From the NCBI GenBank assembly GCA_001824325.1, contig MHXC01000058.1:1-19337 (forward strand): a DNA stretch of 19,337 nt. The letters run 5' to 3'. A program made the position numbers and the translations under genes. The first letter of the stretch is position 1, and the number at the start of each line of letters is the position of its first letter. The notes under the pieces were generated by a model that saw only the letters and a program-made list of their open reading frames with translations, was not told the origin of the DNA and made no database searches. Of the stretch, positions 6,600 through 14,405 are shown piece after piece. This stretch comes from Parcubacteria group bacterium RIFCSPHIGHO2_01_FULL_47_10b (GTDB taxonomy: Bacteria; Patescibacteriota; Minisyncoccia; 2-01-FULL-47-10).

Positions 6600-7280
6600 A
6601 TGATACGTTTTAAGAATGTTTCAAAAATTTATCCGCGTAATTCGATTGCGCTCCAAGATATCGATCTTGAGATACAACAAAAAGAATTCGTGTCGCTTGT
6701 GGGCCAATCTGGCGCGGGAAAATCAACGCTGATTCGGTTGTTGATTCGCGAGGAAGCCCCGACCAAGGGATCAATTTTTTACGGCGACACTGATATCGCA
6801 AAAATTTCACATAAAGAAATTCCGTTTTACCGCCGAAAGATGGGCACGGTATTCCAGGATTTTTATTTACTCCCCGACAAGAACGCCTACGAGAATGTGG
6901 CATTTGCCATGGAGATGTCTGGCTATCCGACAAAACAAATTCGCGAGGACGTGCCACGGGTACTCAAAATTGTCGGTCTTTCCGATAAAGCAGAACAGTT
7001 CCCTGATCAACTTTCTGGCGGCGAAAAGCAGCGCGTAGCAATCGCCCGATCGCTTATTCATCGCCCTGACATTTTGATGGCAGACGAGCCCACCGGCAAC
7101 CTGGATCCCATAAATACCTGGGATATAGTAAAATTGTTATTGAAGATCAACGAGTTGGGAACTACGGTGATTTTGGCAACGCATGACAAAGATATTGTCA
7201 ACTCCCTCAAGCGCCGCGTAATTCACATGAAAGGCGGGCGTATCATCAAAGACGAAGAAGTTGGTAATTATATGTTGTAA
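6600..7280 (+). CDS. ftsE: Cell division ATP-binding protein FtsE
   Basis: This 226-residue ABC ATPase pairs with FtsX and couples cytosolic ATP hydrolysis to control of wall hydrolases at the division site. Walker A is GQSGAGKST (residues 35-43), the Q-loop is in TVFQDFYLLP, the signature is LSGGEKQRVAIARS (138-151), Walker B is ILMADEPT (158-165) and the switch His is in ILATHDKD. Length and motifs are those of FtsE, and ftsX follows after 36 bases. No Shine-Dalgarno precedes the ATG; translation from the prfB transcript is likely. Confidence 0.96.
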   Translation: MIRFKNVSKIYPRNSIALQDIDLEIQQKEFVSLVGQSGAGKSTLIRLLIREEAPTKGSIFYGDTDIAKISHKEIPFYRRKMGTVFQDFYLLPDKNAYENVAFAMEMSGYPTKQIREDVPRVLKIVGLSDKAEQFPDQLSGGEKQRVAIARSLIHRPDILMADEPTGNLDPINTWDIVKLLLKINELGTTVILATHDKDIVNSLKRRVIHMKGGRIIKDEEVGNYML

Positions 7281-7316
7281 AACGGCGCGGCCGCACGGCT
7301 CGACGCACATACGCTC

Positions 7317-8237
7317 ATGTTCACAGCCCTCACACGAGTCATAAAAGCAGGAGTAGTCAGTTTTTGGCGAAACATGGCAGTTTCAACGGCGACTATTTCC
7401 GTGATGACGCTCACGTTGTTTTTGATCACCGCGATTATTTTGTTGGTATTTTTGGGTAGCGAGCTCGTGAAAGAGCTCGAGAGTAAAATCGATCTTACCG
7501 TGTTTTTCAATGTTGAAACGCAGGATGAGCAGATTCAGAAAATCAAGCGGGGGCTTGAAAGTCGCGACGACGTTTCCTCGGTTTTGTATGTAAACCGCGA
7601 GGAAGCGCTGCAACAATTTCGTTCCGAACATGCTGACGACACACTGATTCAAGAAACGCTCGCTGAATTAGGCGACAACCCGTTGCGCGCATATATAAGC
7701 ATCAAGGCCCGCAAATTAAGCGACTTCGAAGCAATCGGCGCGTTTATGCGGCAAGATCAATATACGCCCTATATTTCGAAGATCCTCGACGATAATAGCC
7801 AAGAAAACCGACGCGCTGTGGCAAAACTGCAATCGTTCACCACGGGTGTGCGCAAAGTCGGGCTTACGCTGGGTCTCATATTCGTCCTCGTAGCTGTTTT
7901 AGTGAGTTTTAATACCATCCGACTCACCATTATTAACGCGCGGGGAAGCATTCGGATCATGCGGCTTATTGGCTCTGCCAGCTTCTTTATTCGCGGACCG
8001 TTTGTGGTGATGGGCATCATGTACGGCGTTATTGCAGCGATTATCACTATGGCAATTTACCTGTTAGCATTACAAGCCATCGCACCGCGTATGAATGATT
8101 ATATCGGCGCCTCTTTCGACGTATTCCACCTCTACGCTGATAACGGATGGGCATTTCTCCTTATCCAGCTTGTGTTGGGAGTATTGCTCGGAGGCGTGTC
8201 GAGCTTTATCGCAGTACGGCGATATTTAAATGTGTAA
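7317..8237 (+). CDS. ftsX: Cell division protein FtsX, membrane partner of FtsE
   Basis: This 306-residue protein has the FtsX topology: cytosolic N-terminus, first span (about 22-47), a large outer loop (about 48-170) and three further spans (about 180-205, 222-255, 273-300). The loop typically receives or drives peptidoglycan hydrolases or their adaptors. Family sequence traits include the N-terminal VVSFWRNMAVSTATI and, after span 2, NTIRLTIINARGSIRIMRLIGS, the cytosolic coupling region that meets FtsE. The stop is 22 bases before the next start. No hydrolase gene lies next to it in this window. Confidence 0.95.
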   Translation: MFTALTRVIKAGVVSFWRNMAVSTATISVMTLTLFLITAIILLVFLGSELVKELESKIDLTVFFNVETQDEQIQKIKRGLESRDDVSSVLYVNREEALQQFRSEHADDTLIQETLAELGDNPLRAYISIKARKLSDFEAIGAFMRQDQYTPYISKILDDNSQENRRAVAKLQSFTTGVRKVGLTLGLIFVLVAVLVSFNTIRLTIINARGSIRIMRLIGSASFFIRGPFVVMGIMYGVIAAIITMAIYLLALQAIAPRMNDYIGASFDVFHLYADNGWAFLLIQLVLGVLLGGVSSFIAVRRYLNV

Positions 8238-8259
8238 CTCATTTCACTTGTATTGCCCT

Positions 8260-9402
8260 ATGTTTGTTCGAACATTTGTTCTTTGCACTATCGCGCTTAT
8301 TATTGTGGCTCCCGTTGCATACGCCCATGATCTCGACTATATCCCCATCAAAACAAATGCTACTGTCAAAAGTAGCACCATTTCATTTGATACCTCGATC
8401 CCTTTGCCGTTTACGTTTCAGGATGAAAACAACAAACAGATTGATTATGAGTGGATGACGGGGATGCTCGGCGAAACCCAAACGCTCACGTATGACGGAA
8501 AAACATGTACGCCCACAATCAGTAACATTACCAGTACCGACGACCCTCCCCAAAGCCATTATATTGGCACCTATGCATGCCCAGTTGCAGTTGCCGATCT
8601 CAACAAAATCGATGTAAAAAGCGATTTCTTATTCGAGCTTGCGACTACCGTAAATTACTATTTCTCGTTTACAAACGGAGGCAAAACTCGGGCATTGGTC
8701 ATCAAACCGGGAGCACTAAACGCAACGACAAGCCCTGATCAAAATGGTACAACGACGGATAGCGAACAATCTCCGTCACGATCATCAAGAGATAGTCAAG
8801 GCTTCTGGTACGTCATGAAGCGGTTTTTCTCCCTTGGCATTGAGCATATTTTGACTGGCTACGACCACATTTTATTTTTACTGGCTACCATTCTCGTGAT
8901 GCGCCGCTGGAAAGACATCCTCTGGATGGTAACGTCATTCACCATAGCTCACTCCATGACCTTAATTGCAGCTGCGCTGGGCGTTATTACGCTCACATCG
9001 CGTGTAGTAGAGCCATTCATTGCCGCGTCAATTGCGTTTATGGCTATACGCAACGTGTATTTGTTGCGACATAATAGCATCGACTCAAGCGCTGAAAAAC
9101 AACTTGAGAAACGGCTCGAGAAACGCTGGATGATTACTTTCGGCTCCGGCCTCATCCACGGCCTCGGCTTTGCCGGCTCGCTTGCTGCCATCGAAATCCC
9201 GAAGCAATTCTTCTTCCCCGCGCTTATTACTTTCAACATCGGCATTGAAATCGGCCAAATGATGATTCTGTTTGTGGTGCTGCCCTGGTTATTCTTGATG
9301 CTTGTGGCAAAGTTCAAGTGGCGACCGCAGGCGCTGCGTATCAGCTCGTTTTTGATCGCTGTGGTGGCCTTAGTGTGGATTGTGGAAAGGGTGCTTATGT
9401 AA
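8260..9402 (+). CDS. HupE/UreJ-type membrane protein with N-terminal outer domain
   Basis: This protein has about 380 residues. A signal peptide (MFVRTFVLCTIALIIVAPVAYA) is followed by an extracytoplasmic domain of about 160 residues with a Cys pair (KTCTPT and TYACPV) and a Ser/Thr linker. The membrane part then carries IEHILTGYDHILFLLA, TSFTIAHSMTL, GLIHGLGFAGSL and FNIGIEIGQ. The repeated His-rich motifs are those of the HupE/UreJ_2 family. Better-known HupE/UreJ proteins move nickel or cobalt; the substrate of this subfamily is unknown and no hydrogenase or urease is nearby, so transport is only a guess. An in-frame ATG at 8230 overlaps ftsX, but 8260 gives a proper signal peptide. Last gene of the prfB-ftsE-ftsX run. 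Confidence 0.85.
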   Translation: MFVRTFVLCTIALIIVAPVAYAHDLDYIPIKTNATVKSSTISFDTSIPLPFTFQDENNKQIDYEWMTGMLGETQTLTYDGKTCTPTISNITSTDDPPQSHYIGTYACPVAVADLNKIDVKSDFLFELATTVNYYFSFTNGGKTRALVIKPGALNATTSPDQNGTTTDSEQSPSRSSRDSQGFWYVMKRFFSLGIEHILTGYDHILFLLATILVMRRWKDILWMVTSFTIAHSMTLIAAALGVITLTSRVVEPFIAASIAFMAIRNVYLLRHNSIDSSAEKQLEKRLEKRWMITFGSGLIHGLGFAGSLAAIEIPKQFFFPALITFNIGIEIGQMMILFVVLPWLFLMLVAKFKWRPQALRISSFLIAVVALVWIVERVLM

Positions 9403-9443
9403 TCTGTGCTACTATTACAGGTAGTCAGTTTTCGGCACACACA

Positions 9444-9471
9444 TTGACAAATAGTATTACTGATATATAAT
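9444..9471 (+). promoter_or_regulatory. Near-consensus sigma-70-type promoter of the AbrB/PIN operon
   Basis: TTGACA (9444-9449) and TATAAT (9466-9471) are separated by 16 bases. An exact 8-base direct repeat GTATTACT (9454-9461 and 9473-9480, 19 bases apart) flanks the -10 box, and AAGTAGTACTT lies at 9489-9499 just before the ATG. Repeats around the -10 suit autorepression by the AbrB-type antitoxin. Confidence 0.7.
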
Positions 9472-9499
9472 GGTATTACTTTCAAAATAAGTAGTACTT

Positions 9500-9739
9500 A
9501 TGACCTACACTGTTTCAATCACCAAAAAAGGACAAATGACATTACCAAAAGCAGTTCGAGATGCATTGGACATCAATACGCCCGACATGATCCTTTTGGA
9601 TTTTGATGATACATCGAAAACCCTACAAATACAGAAAGCCCCTGATATTTTGAGCTTTGCTGGGAAGTATAAATCGCCAAAAGGAATGACTGCACTCAAG
9701 GCGCGCGAGTATATGGAGACGCACTATAAACGAGCATAA
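9500..9739 (+). CDS. SpoVT/AbrB-domain antitoxin
   Basis: This 79-residue protein has an N-terminal SpoVT-AbrB swapped-hairpin DNA-binding domain (about residues 3-48: VSITKKGQMTLPKAVRDALDI). The C-terminal segment (KGMTALKAREYMETHYKRA) is the part that usually wraps the partner toxin. Its TAA overlaps the ATG of the PIN gene by one base (TAATG), the tight coupling of type II toxin-antitoxin operons. It likely neutralises the toxin and represses its own promoter at the direct repeats around 9454-9480. Confidence 0.9.
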   Translation: MTYTVSITKKGQMTLPKAVRDALDINTPDMILLDFDDTSKTLQIQKAPDILSFAGKYKSPKGMTALKAREYMETHYKRA

Positions 9740-10161
9740 TGGTATCATATTTTTTCGACACAAATATTTTTTTACGCTTTTTGATCGAAGAGAATAAATC
9801 GATTACCCATGAGTGTCGCTCGCTTTTTGAATTGGTTAAAAACGGGTCTATAAGAATTATCACAAGCAACCTCGTACTTTCTGAAATTGAATGGACGCTC
9901 AGTACAACATATAAAATCCCTAAGCACCAGCGAATTTCTTTTTTACAAAGCATCGTTCAAATGCCGCAGCTCTCTATTGACTCAACAAGCAATATCAATG
10001 ATGCTCTTGCGCAATATCGGCTCACGAAAGCAAAGTTTATCGATTGCATGATCGCATCTAGCCCCTTACTCCGTACCAAATCATTGAGTATCATCTCGTA
10101 TGACCGCGATTTCGATAAATTAGGCGTCAAAAGACTTGAACCAAGGGAAATTTTGCGCTAA
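9739..10161 (+). CDS. PIN-domain (VapC-like) ribonuclease toxin
   Basis: This 140-residue PIN protein has its acidic metal-binding residues in place: D7 in YFFDTNIFLRFL, E49 in VLSEIEWTL, D102 in AKFIDCMIAS and D122/D124 in ISYDRDFDKL. Such toxins cut RNA, often tRNA or rRNA, when the antitoxin is lost; the actual target cannot be read from sequence. It starts within the stop of the antitoxin and ends 29 bases before tRNA-Gln. The pair is more A+T-rich than its neighbours and sits beside a tRNA, consistent with lateral acquisition. Confidence 0.88.
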   Translation: MVSYFFDTNIFLRFLIEENKSITHECRSLFELVKNGSIRIITSNLVLSEIEWTLSTTYKIPKHQRISFLQSIVQMPQLSIDSTSNINDALAQYRLTKAKFIDCMIASSPLLRTKSLSIISYDRDFDKLGVKRLEPREILR

Positions 10162-10190
10162 TGTAGGCGTGTTTCGTTACACAAACTAGC

Positions 10191-10261
10191 TGCCGGGTCG
10201 TCTAAAGGTAGGACAATAGACTCTGGATCTATTAATTGGGGTTCGAATCCCTGCCCGGCAA
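10191..10261 (+). tRNA. tRNA-Gln (anticodon CTG)
   Basis: The 71-base cloverleaf has acceptor TGCCGGG/CCCGGCA, D arm GTCT-AAAGGTA-GGAC, anticodon stem ATAGA/TCTAT with loop CTCTGGA (anticodon CTG, reading CAG), a four-base variable loop and T loop TTCGAAT. The T-stem foot has T-G and G-T wobble pairs. Discriminator A, no encoded CCA. Confidence 0.93.
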
Positions 10262-10365
10262 ATTATTTACTATGCACCAACTGTATATTGAAATTGGGAT
10301 ATTTACATATCGATTACACAAATATATTTGACAAAGTTATATTCATGATGTTCCTCATAACTTCG

Positions 10366-10374
10366 TGCTATACT
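10366..10374 (+). promoter_or_regulatory. Extended -10 promoter of the DUF2339 operon
   Basis: TGC-TATACT (10366-10374) lies 27 bases before the ATG at 10402. A TTGACA at 10328-10333 is 35 bases upstream of the box, too far to act as its -35, so the TGn extension probably carries recognition. Confidence 0.5.
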
Positions 10375-10401
10375 ATACCCATTTATCCCTAACCCACTTT
10401 C

Positions 10402-12186
10402 ATGGATTTTATTTTAACGATAGGGTTTCTGATTCTTCTTTTTCTTATACTTGACGCTCGACGACGTATTTCCAATCTTGAACAAGTAGCCAATCTTTCT
10501 GCACAAAATATTCCAGCTACGAAAGTGACTAAGAAGCAAGTTTCTCAGGAGCAGGAGCAGGAGCAAGAACCAGCCCTAGGCACGAGCAGCGTCGCCCAAC
10601 AAAAAGGCAAAGTGCAACAGCTCCCCGGCTCTGGCGTTGATATTGGCGAAACATTTGTGACATGGGTAAAGCAGGACTGGATGATGAAGCTCGGCGCATT
10701 ACTCGTGCTCATGGCTTTTGGCTGGTTTGTGACGTACGCGTTTTTGAACAACTGGATCGATCAGAATGGTCGCATTACCATTGGATATATCGTGAGCGTG
10801 CTCATTCTCATCTTGGGCTATTGGCGGATGGGAAAATTTCCCAAACAGGGAGGCGTATTTCTCGCACTCGGCTCAACAGCAGTGCTTCTCAATACTTTTG
10901 CCGCACGGGAACTGTACGACATGTTTACCCCGCTCATTGCGCTCATTATTATGTTCTTAAGCACTGCATTTGTGGGGTTTTCGAGCGTGGTATATAAGCG
11001 ACAGCCACTGGCGTTAGCAGGACTCATCTTGGCAGGAGTAGCACCGATGCTCGTCAATTCCGCAGATCCGTCGTTCGTCGGGCTATTCTCATATCTACTC
11101 GTTGTCACCCTTGGCACGATTTGGATAGTCCTGCTTACCGGATGGCGATCGCTTACTGGGGTTGCACTTGTGCTCGCTGCCGCCTATAGCGCTCCCTATC
11201 TCACGCCCACATCTGAAATACTTGGTATTGCAGGCGATGTCTCACGTACTACCCAACTCCTGTATAGTTTCGCATTTGCAGTATTGTTCTTCATCACCAA
11301 TACTACCGCAATATTGAAACTCAAGGGTAAAGACCTCGCGCCTGACCTCATAATCGCCGCAGGTAATGCAATCTTTGTGCTTTCGTGGATTTTGGCAGCA
11401 GGACCGGGCGAGTGGCAAAGCTTGATAATCGCGGGCTGGATGGTGTTATTCGCGCTTGGTGGATTCGGGGCATTTTTCATCACAAAGAAAAAAGAACCGT
11501 TTTATGTGTATACAGGGATTAGTATTGTCATGCTCGGCGCTGCAACAGCACTTGAGCTGCACGGGTACCCACTCACCGTGGCGTATACGCTCGAAGCGCT
11601 TGTCATACCGATTATCAGTTATGGCCTCCTGCGCGATATTAATATACTGAATCGCCTGTCGCTCTTGTTAGTTCTACCAGTCGTTATGTCCCTCCAACAC
11701 TTCACCACCAACGCGTGGCATACGTCGTTATTTCACAAGGACCTTGCTTTGGTTGCACTGGTGATGGTTAGTGTTGCCATTATGGGAGCTTTGAGTTACG
11801 CCATAAAATCATCAGATAGAGCCGGAAAACAACAACCCGAATATCCCCTGCACATGCTCCATGCAATTGTGGCTTCGCTGTATGCGTATGCCATTATTTG
11901 GCTCTGGTTTCATGTCGATTCTATCAGCGACGACATGGGAACCATGGGATCGCTCGTCATCTACACAATCGTCGGCATCGCAACATATTTCTTCGGCCTG
12001 TTCCACGCCAAGCGCGGCACCAGAATCTATGCCAGCGTTGTGCTGTTTTTCGTCATAGCGCGCCTGTTGCTCATTGATGTCTGGAATATGGCGCTTACGG
12101 GTCGCATCATCACGTTCTTCCTTGTGGGCGCGTTGCTCCTAAGTACCGCGTTTATAAGCCGTAATGCGTTAAAAAAACGATCATGA
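10402..12186 (+). CDS. DUF2339 family polytopic membrane protein
   Basis: This 594-residue protein has an N-terminal span (residues 2-18), a charged low-complexity stretch (QVSQEQEQEQEPALG) and the motif GETFVTWVKQDWMMKLGALLVLMAF, which opens the DUF2339 membrane region. About a dozen or more further spans run to the C-terminus. The family is widespread and of unknown role; it is often paired with a secreted or DUF3999-type partner in the cell envelope. Here the next gene overlaps it by four bases (ATGA), so translation is coupled and a joint function with the TSP3 protein is likely. No catalytic motif is evident. Confidence 0.85.
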   Translation: MDFILTIGFLILLFLILDARRRISNLEQVANLSAQNIPATKVTKKQVSQEQEQEQEPALGTSSVAQQKGKVQQLPGSGVDIGETFVTWVKQDWMMKLGALLVLMAFGWFVTYAFLNNWIDQNGRITIGYIVSVLILILGYWRMGKFPKQGGVFLALGSTAVLLNTFAARELYDMFTPLIALIIMFLSTAFVGFSSVVYKRQPLALAGLILAGVAPMLVNSADPSFVGLFSYLLVVTLGTIWIVLLTGWRSLTGVALVLAAAYSAPYLTPTSEILGIAGDVSRTTQLLYSFAFAVLFFITNTTAILKLKGKDLAPDLIIAAGNAIFVLSWILAAGPGEWQSLIIAGWMVLFALGGFGAFFITKKKEPFYVYTGISIVMLGAATALELHGYPLTVAYTLEALVIPIISYGLLRDINILNRLSLLLVLPVVMSLQHFTTNAWHTSLFHKDLALVALVMVSVAIMGALSYAIKSSDRAGKQQPEYPLHMLHAIVASLYAYAIIWLWFHVDSISDDMGTMGSLVIYTIVGIATYFFGLFHAKRGTRIYASVVLFFVIARLLLIDVWNMALTGRIITFFLVGALLLSTAFISRNALKKRS

Positions 12187-13343
12187 TGAAATCTCGTACC
12201 CGGCGCACTACTCTTCTCATCGTAATTGTGCTGTTTTGTATCAGCGCAGGAAATTTCGCGTTAGCCCAGCAGGACCAGATTATATCAGCATACAAACAAT
12301 TTATTGACATAACAGCGCCGAACATCATAGTACCGACCGTTGTTAATGTGCCATTCGCGAGCATTTCTGTGGATCGTCCTGAATTCGCCGTTCTCAATCA
12401 GAGCCAGAATACCTTTGAACCCCATTATTTCAAACATACCAGAGGGTCTGCTATTCCGATTTCAATCAGCTCGAATAGCTATGCCGGTAACCATCAGGCA
12501 ATGATTGATAATCAACCACGCACGTTCACCGAGTTTGCATTGCCCGAAGAACTTGAGGGTACTGCAGTCATTACCGTACAAGCATCACAGAGGATTGAAT
12601 CATCAGAGCTCAAACTGATGCTTGATGATCACGTGGCGTTGCCATCATTCATAGAAATTCGTGCCAATTCTGCCGATCTTCAACAAATTGTTGTTGCAAA
12701 AACGCGCCTGAATTCCACAACGGTGCAATTTCCAAAAACCTCAGCGCAAACCTGGGTTATACAACTCACGTATATCCAACCGCTGCGGGTCAATGAATTG
12801 CAACTGCGACAAGAAAATCAGGGGATCCCTGAGCAAGCAGTACGATTTCTCGCTCAACCGAATATGTCGTACCGCATCTACTTCAACCCCGATCGATTTG
12901 CCGCACCCAATGTTGGGGAAAGCGCTGACTTAGTGAACGATCAAGATGTACTGGCTCTCCAAGCGACCACATCACAAAAAAATCCATTGTATATTCCCGC
13001 GGATATCGACTCCGATGGCATTCCCGATCGTCTCGACAGCTGTGTCTCCGTAACAAACCAAGACCAAGTAGATATAAATCAAAATGGACGCGGCGATGTG
13101 TGCGACGACTTTGATAAAGACGGGGTTATAAATAGCGCTGACAACTGCATAGACCTTCCGAATCGCGCTCAAAGGGACGACGATGGTGACGGCGAGGGAG
13201 ATGTGTGCGATGGGCGTCGAAAGCCGCTTTACCGAAGCCCATCCGTGGGTACCCTTGGTTGGCATCGGTACCGCCGCAATTATCATTATCGGACTCTTTG
13301 CGCTGATGCTGCGGAAGCAAGCAAGCAGCAACATCTAACTTAA
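12183..13343 (+). CDS. Secreted thrombospondin type 3 repeat protein, frameshifted before its C-terminal anchor
   Basis: A signal peptide (TLLIVIVLFCISAGNFALA) leads into a beta-rich outer domain of about 240 residues and then TSP3-type calcium-binding repeats (residues about 273-343): DIDSDGIPDRLDSC, DINQNGRGDVCDDFDKDGV, DDDGDGEGDVCDG. After residue 343 the frame degenerates and stops at 13343. In the +1 frame from about 13214 a normal ending appears: VESRFTEAHPWVPLVGIG, then a span AAIIIIGLFALML and RKQASSNI, stop at 13336-13338. So one extra G in GGG 13212-13214 seems to have cut off the membrane anchor. As read, the protein would be released or mislocalised. It overlaps the DUF2339 gene and is probably its partner. 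The outer domain may be DUF3999-like by context (weak). Confidence 0.8.
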   Translation: MMKSRTRRTTLLIVIVLFCISAGNFALAQQDQIISAYKQFIDITAPNIIVPTVVNVPFASISVDRPEFAVLNQSQNTFEPHYFKHTRGSAIPISISSNSYAGNHQAMIDNQPRTFTEFALPEELEGTAVITVQASQRIESSELKLMLDDHVALPSFIEIRANSADLQQIVVAKTRLNSTTVQFPKTSAQTWVIQLTYIQPLRVNELQLRQENQGIPEQAVRFLAQPNMSYRIYFNPDRFAAPNVGESADLVNDQDVLALQATTSQKNPLYIPADIDSDGIPDRLDSCVSVTNQDQVDINQNGRGDVCDDFDKDGVINSADNCIDLPNRAQRDDDGDGEGDVCDGRRKPLYRSPSVGTLGWHRYRRNYHYRTLCADAAEASKQQHLT

Positions 13344-13424
13344 AAGACGGTATATCCTATCCTGGTCTGAAAGAAAGTTTGTATTTACTTGTAAGCAAAA
13401 TACTAGTGTTTTTACAAAAAGTGA

Positions 13425-13455
13425 ACAGGGGCCAGCTTGTGAGCCTAGCCCCTGT
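13425..13455 (-). terminator. Terminator of the 13474-14148 gene
   Basis: ACAGGGGC (13425-13432) pairs with GCCCCTGT (13448-13455) over eight bases with a 15-base loop. On the minus strand the stem is followed by TCACTTTTTG, giving a U-rich tail, 19 bases beyond the stop of the minus-strand gene. It lies between two convergent genes and might also stop the plus-strand transcript. Confidence 0.65.
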
Positions 13456-13473
13456 CGTTTGTCTGTGTGCGAT

Positions 13474-14148
13474 TTAGATGTAAATTCCCATCTCGAAAAA
13501 CGAATACGAATGTCCAGGAGACGGGATGACATACACATGGGTCATGCTCGCGTATCCATGTGCGTCGCTAAATTTGACACTCGCAATGACAATGTCAGGC
13601 CATGCGAGCAACGATGGAATAACGACTCCGATATTCAATGTAACATCTGCCTCGAAAAACAGATCTGTGAACGTTCCGATCCCTTGGAACGCAACCATTG
13701 GGCCCCTCATATTGGTATGCATCAACTCTTCCAATGAGATAGTTCCCACGAGCTCAAATTGCTCCGTGAGAAAATAGTGGTAACCCAGATCAAGGTGGTA
13801 AGATTCACCCCTGAACGGTGGCTCGTTCCTTATCGTCACCATGAGCCGCTCTTTCTGGCTGTTCCTCCAGATAAAATCGGCTTTAATCTGACTCATGCGC
13901 GGATCAATTTCATGAGAAAATAGTGCCGAAAATCCCAGCTGTAACGTTCCGTGCTCAAGGATATCCGTGGTGAACGTCTTGTTAAGTCGAAACGACCCTC
14001 CAAACGAATCACCCAGGCTCCCTCCGAGAGCTAGCACGTTTTGCTCCGGCTCAATGAGGACGATGTCAGCCACCACCGGTTCTTTCACAAAAAGCACGGT
14101 GGAAAGCATTACCAATAGTCCCGCGAACAACACATACAAATGTCTCAC
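13474..14148 (-). CDS. Secreted protein of unknown function, beta-rich, 224 aa
   Basis: A signal-like N-terminus (MRHLYVLFAGLLVMLSTVLF) is followed by about 195 residues of alternating polar and hydrophobic stretches (LQLGFSALFSHEID, ESYHLDLGYHYFLTEQFELVG), ending SYSFFEMGIYI. The pattern suggests a beta sandwich or small barrel; no cysteine pair or catalytic motif is visible and I recognise no family. The start is GTG at 14148 with a full AAGGAGG five bases upstream, which no other gene here has. With its own terminator and divergent promoter region it is a one-gene unit. The strong ribosome site suggests high expression or foreign origin. Confidence 0.7.
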   Translation of the reverse strand: MRHLYVLFAGLLVMLSTVLFVKEPVVADIVLIEPEQNVLALGGSLGDSFGGSFRLNKTFTTDILEHGTLQLGFSALFSHEIDPRMSQIKADFIWRNSQKERLMVTIRNEPPFRGESYHLDLGYHYFLTEQFELVGTISLEELMHTNMRGPMVAFQGIGTFTDLFFEADVTLNIGVVIPSLLAWPDIVIASVKFSDAHGYASMTHVYVIPSPGHSYSFFEMGIYI

Positions 14149-14153
14149 GTCAG

Positions 14154-14160
14154 CCTCCTT
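14154..14160 (-). promoter_or_regulatory. Strong Shine-Dalgarno deciding the GTG start
   Basis: AAGGAGG on the minus strand (14160-14154) is followed by CTGAC and GTG 14148. It fixes this GTG as the start and stands out in a window where starts otherwise lack such a site. Confidence 0.8.
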
Positions 14161-14212
14161 CGTGGCTAGTGATGTAGTTAACTTCTAGCACCAGCATGTC
14201 AAAAAGTCAACA

Positions 14213-14240
14213 TTGACACAACAAAACAGCATAGTAGACT
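14213..14240 (+). promoter_or_regulatory. Plus-strand promoter driving a short transcript
   Basis: TTGACA (14213-14218) and TAGACT (14235-14240) are 16 bases apart. Transcription would start near 14247, only about ten bases before a terminator hairpin, with no ORF in between. On the minus strand, TTGACA/TTGACT boxes in 14195-14215 could serve the secreted-protein gene. Confidence 0.4.
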
Positions 14241-14255
14241 ATATGTACTAGACGT

Positions 14256-14289
14256 GAAAGGCATCCTATATGGGTGCCTTTCGTTTTTA
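14256..14289 (+). terminator. Rho-independent terminator
   Basis: GAAAGGCA (14256-14263) pairs with TGCCTTTC (14275-14282) around 11 bases and is followed by GTTTTTA on the plus strand. No plus-strand gene precedes it, so it would end only the short transcript from the promoter at 14213. On the minus strand no T tract follows. Confidence 0.65.
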
Positions 14290-14297
14290 TGTGATAC

Positions 14298-14405
14298 TCA
14301 ATAAATACTTAAGGTATTCGAAATCCCTAGATAATCATAAATATATCCATGTACCTCGCCACCGTAGAATAAGTTTGACACATCAATAAAAGCATGGGCG
14401 ACCAT
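14298..14405 (-). pseudogene. Truncated NYN-domain gene (N-terminal remnant)
   Basis: ATG at 14405 (minus) gives 35 residues beginning MVAHAFIDVSNLFYGGEVHG and ending ISNTLSIY before TGA. The 'FIDxSNLFYGG' opening is that of NYN (PIN-like nuclease) proteins, where the Asp is a metal ligand. The remaining 100-150 residues of such proteins are absent in all frames, because a terminator hairpin follows. The promoter is still legible: TGC-TATACT (14421-14413) seven bases before the ATG. Either a decayed gene or the left end of a deletion. Confidence 0.5.

Noticed and set aside
8949..9485. 178-codon minus-strand ORF
   Set aside because: Antisense to the conserved membrane half of the HupE/UreJ-type protein; no domain of its own.
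10328..10374. TTGACA (10328) paired with TATACT (10369) as one promoter
   Set aside because: The gap is 35 bases, far beyond 16-18; the -10 is better explained as an extended type.
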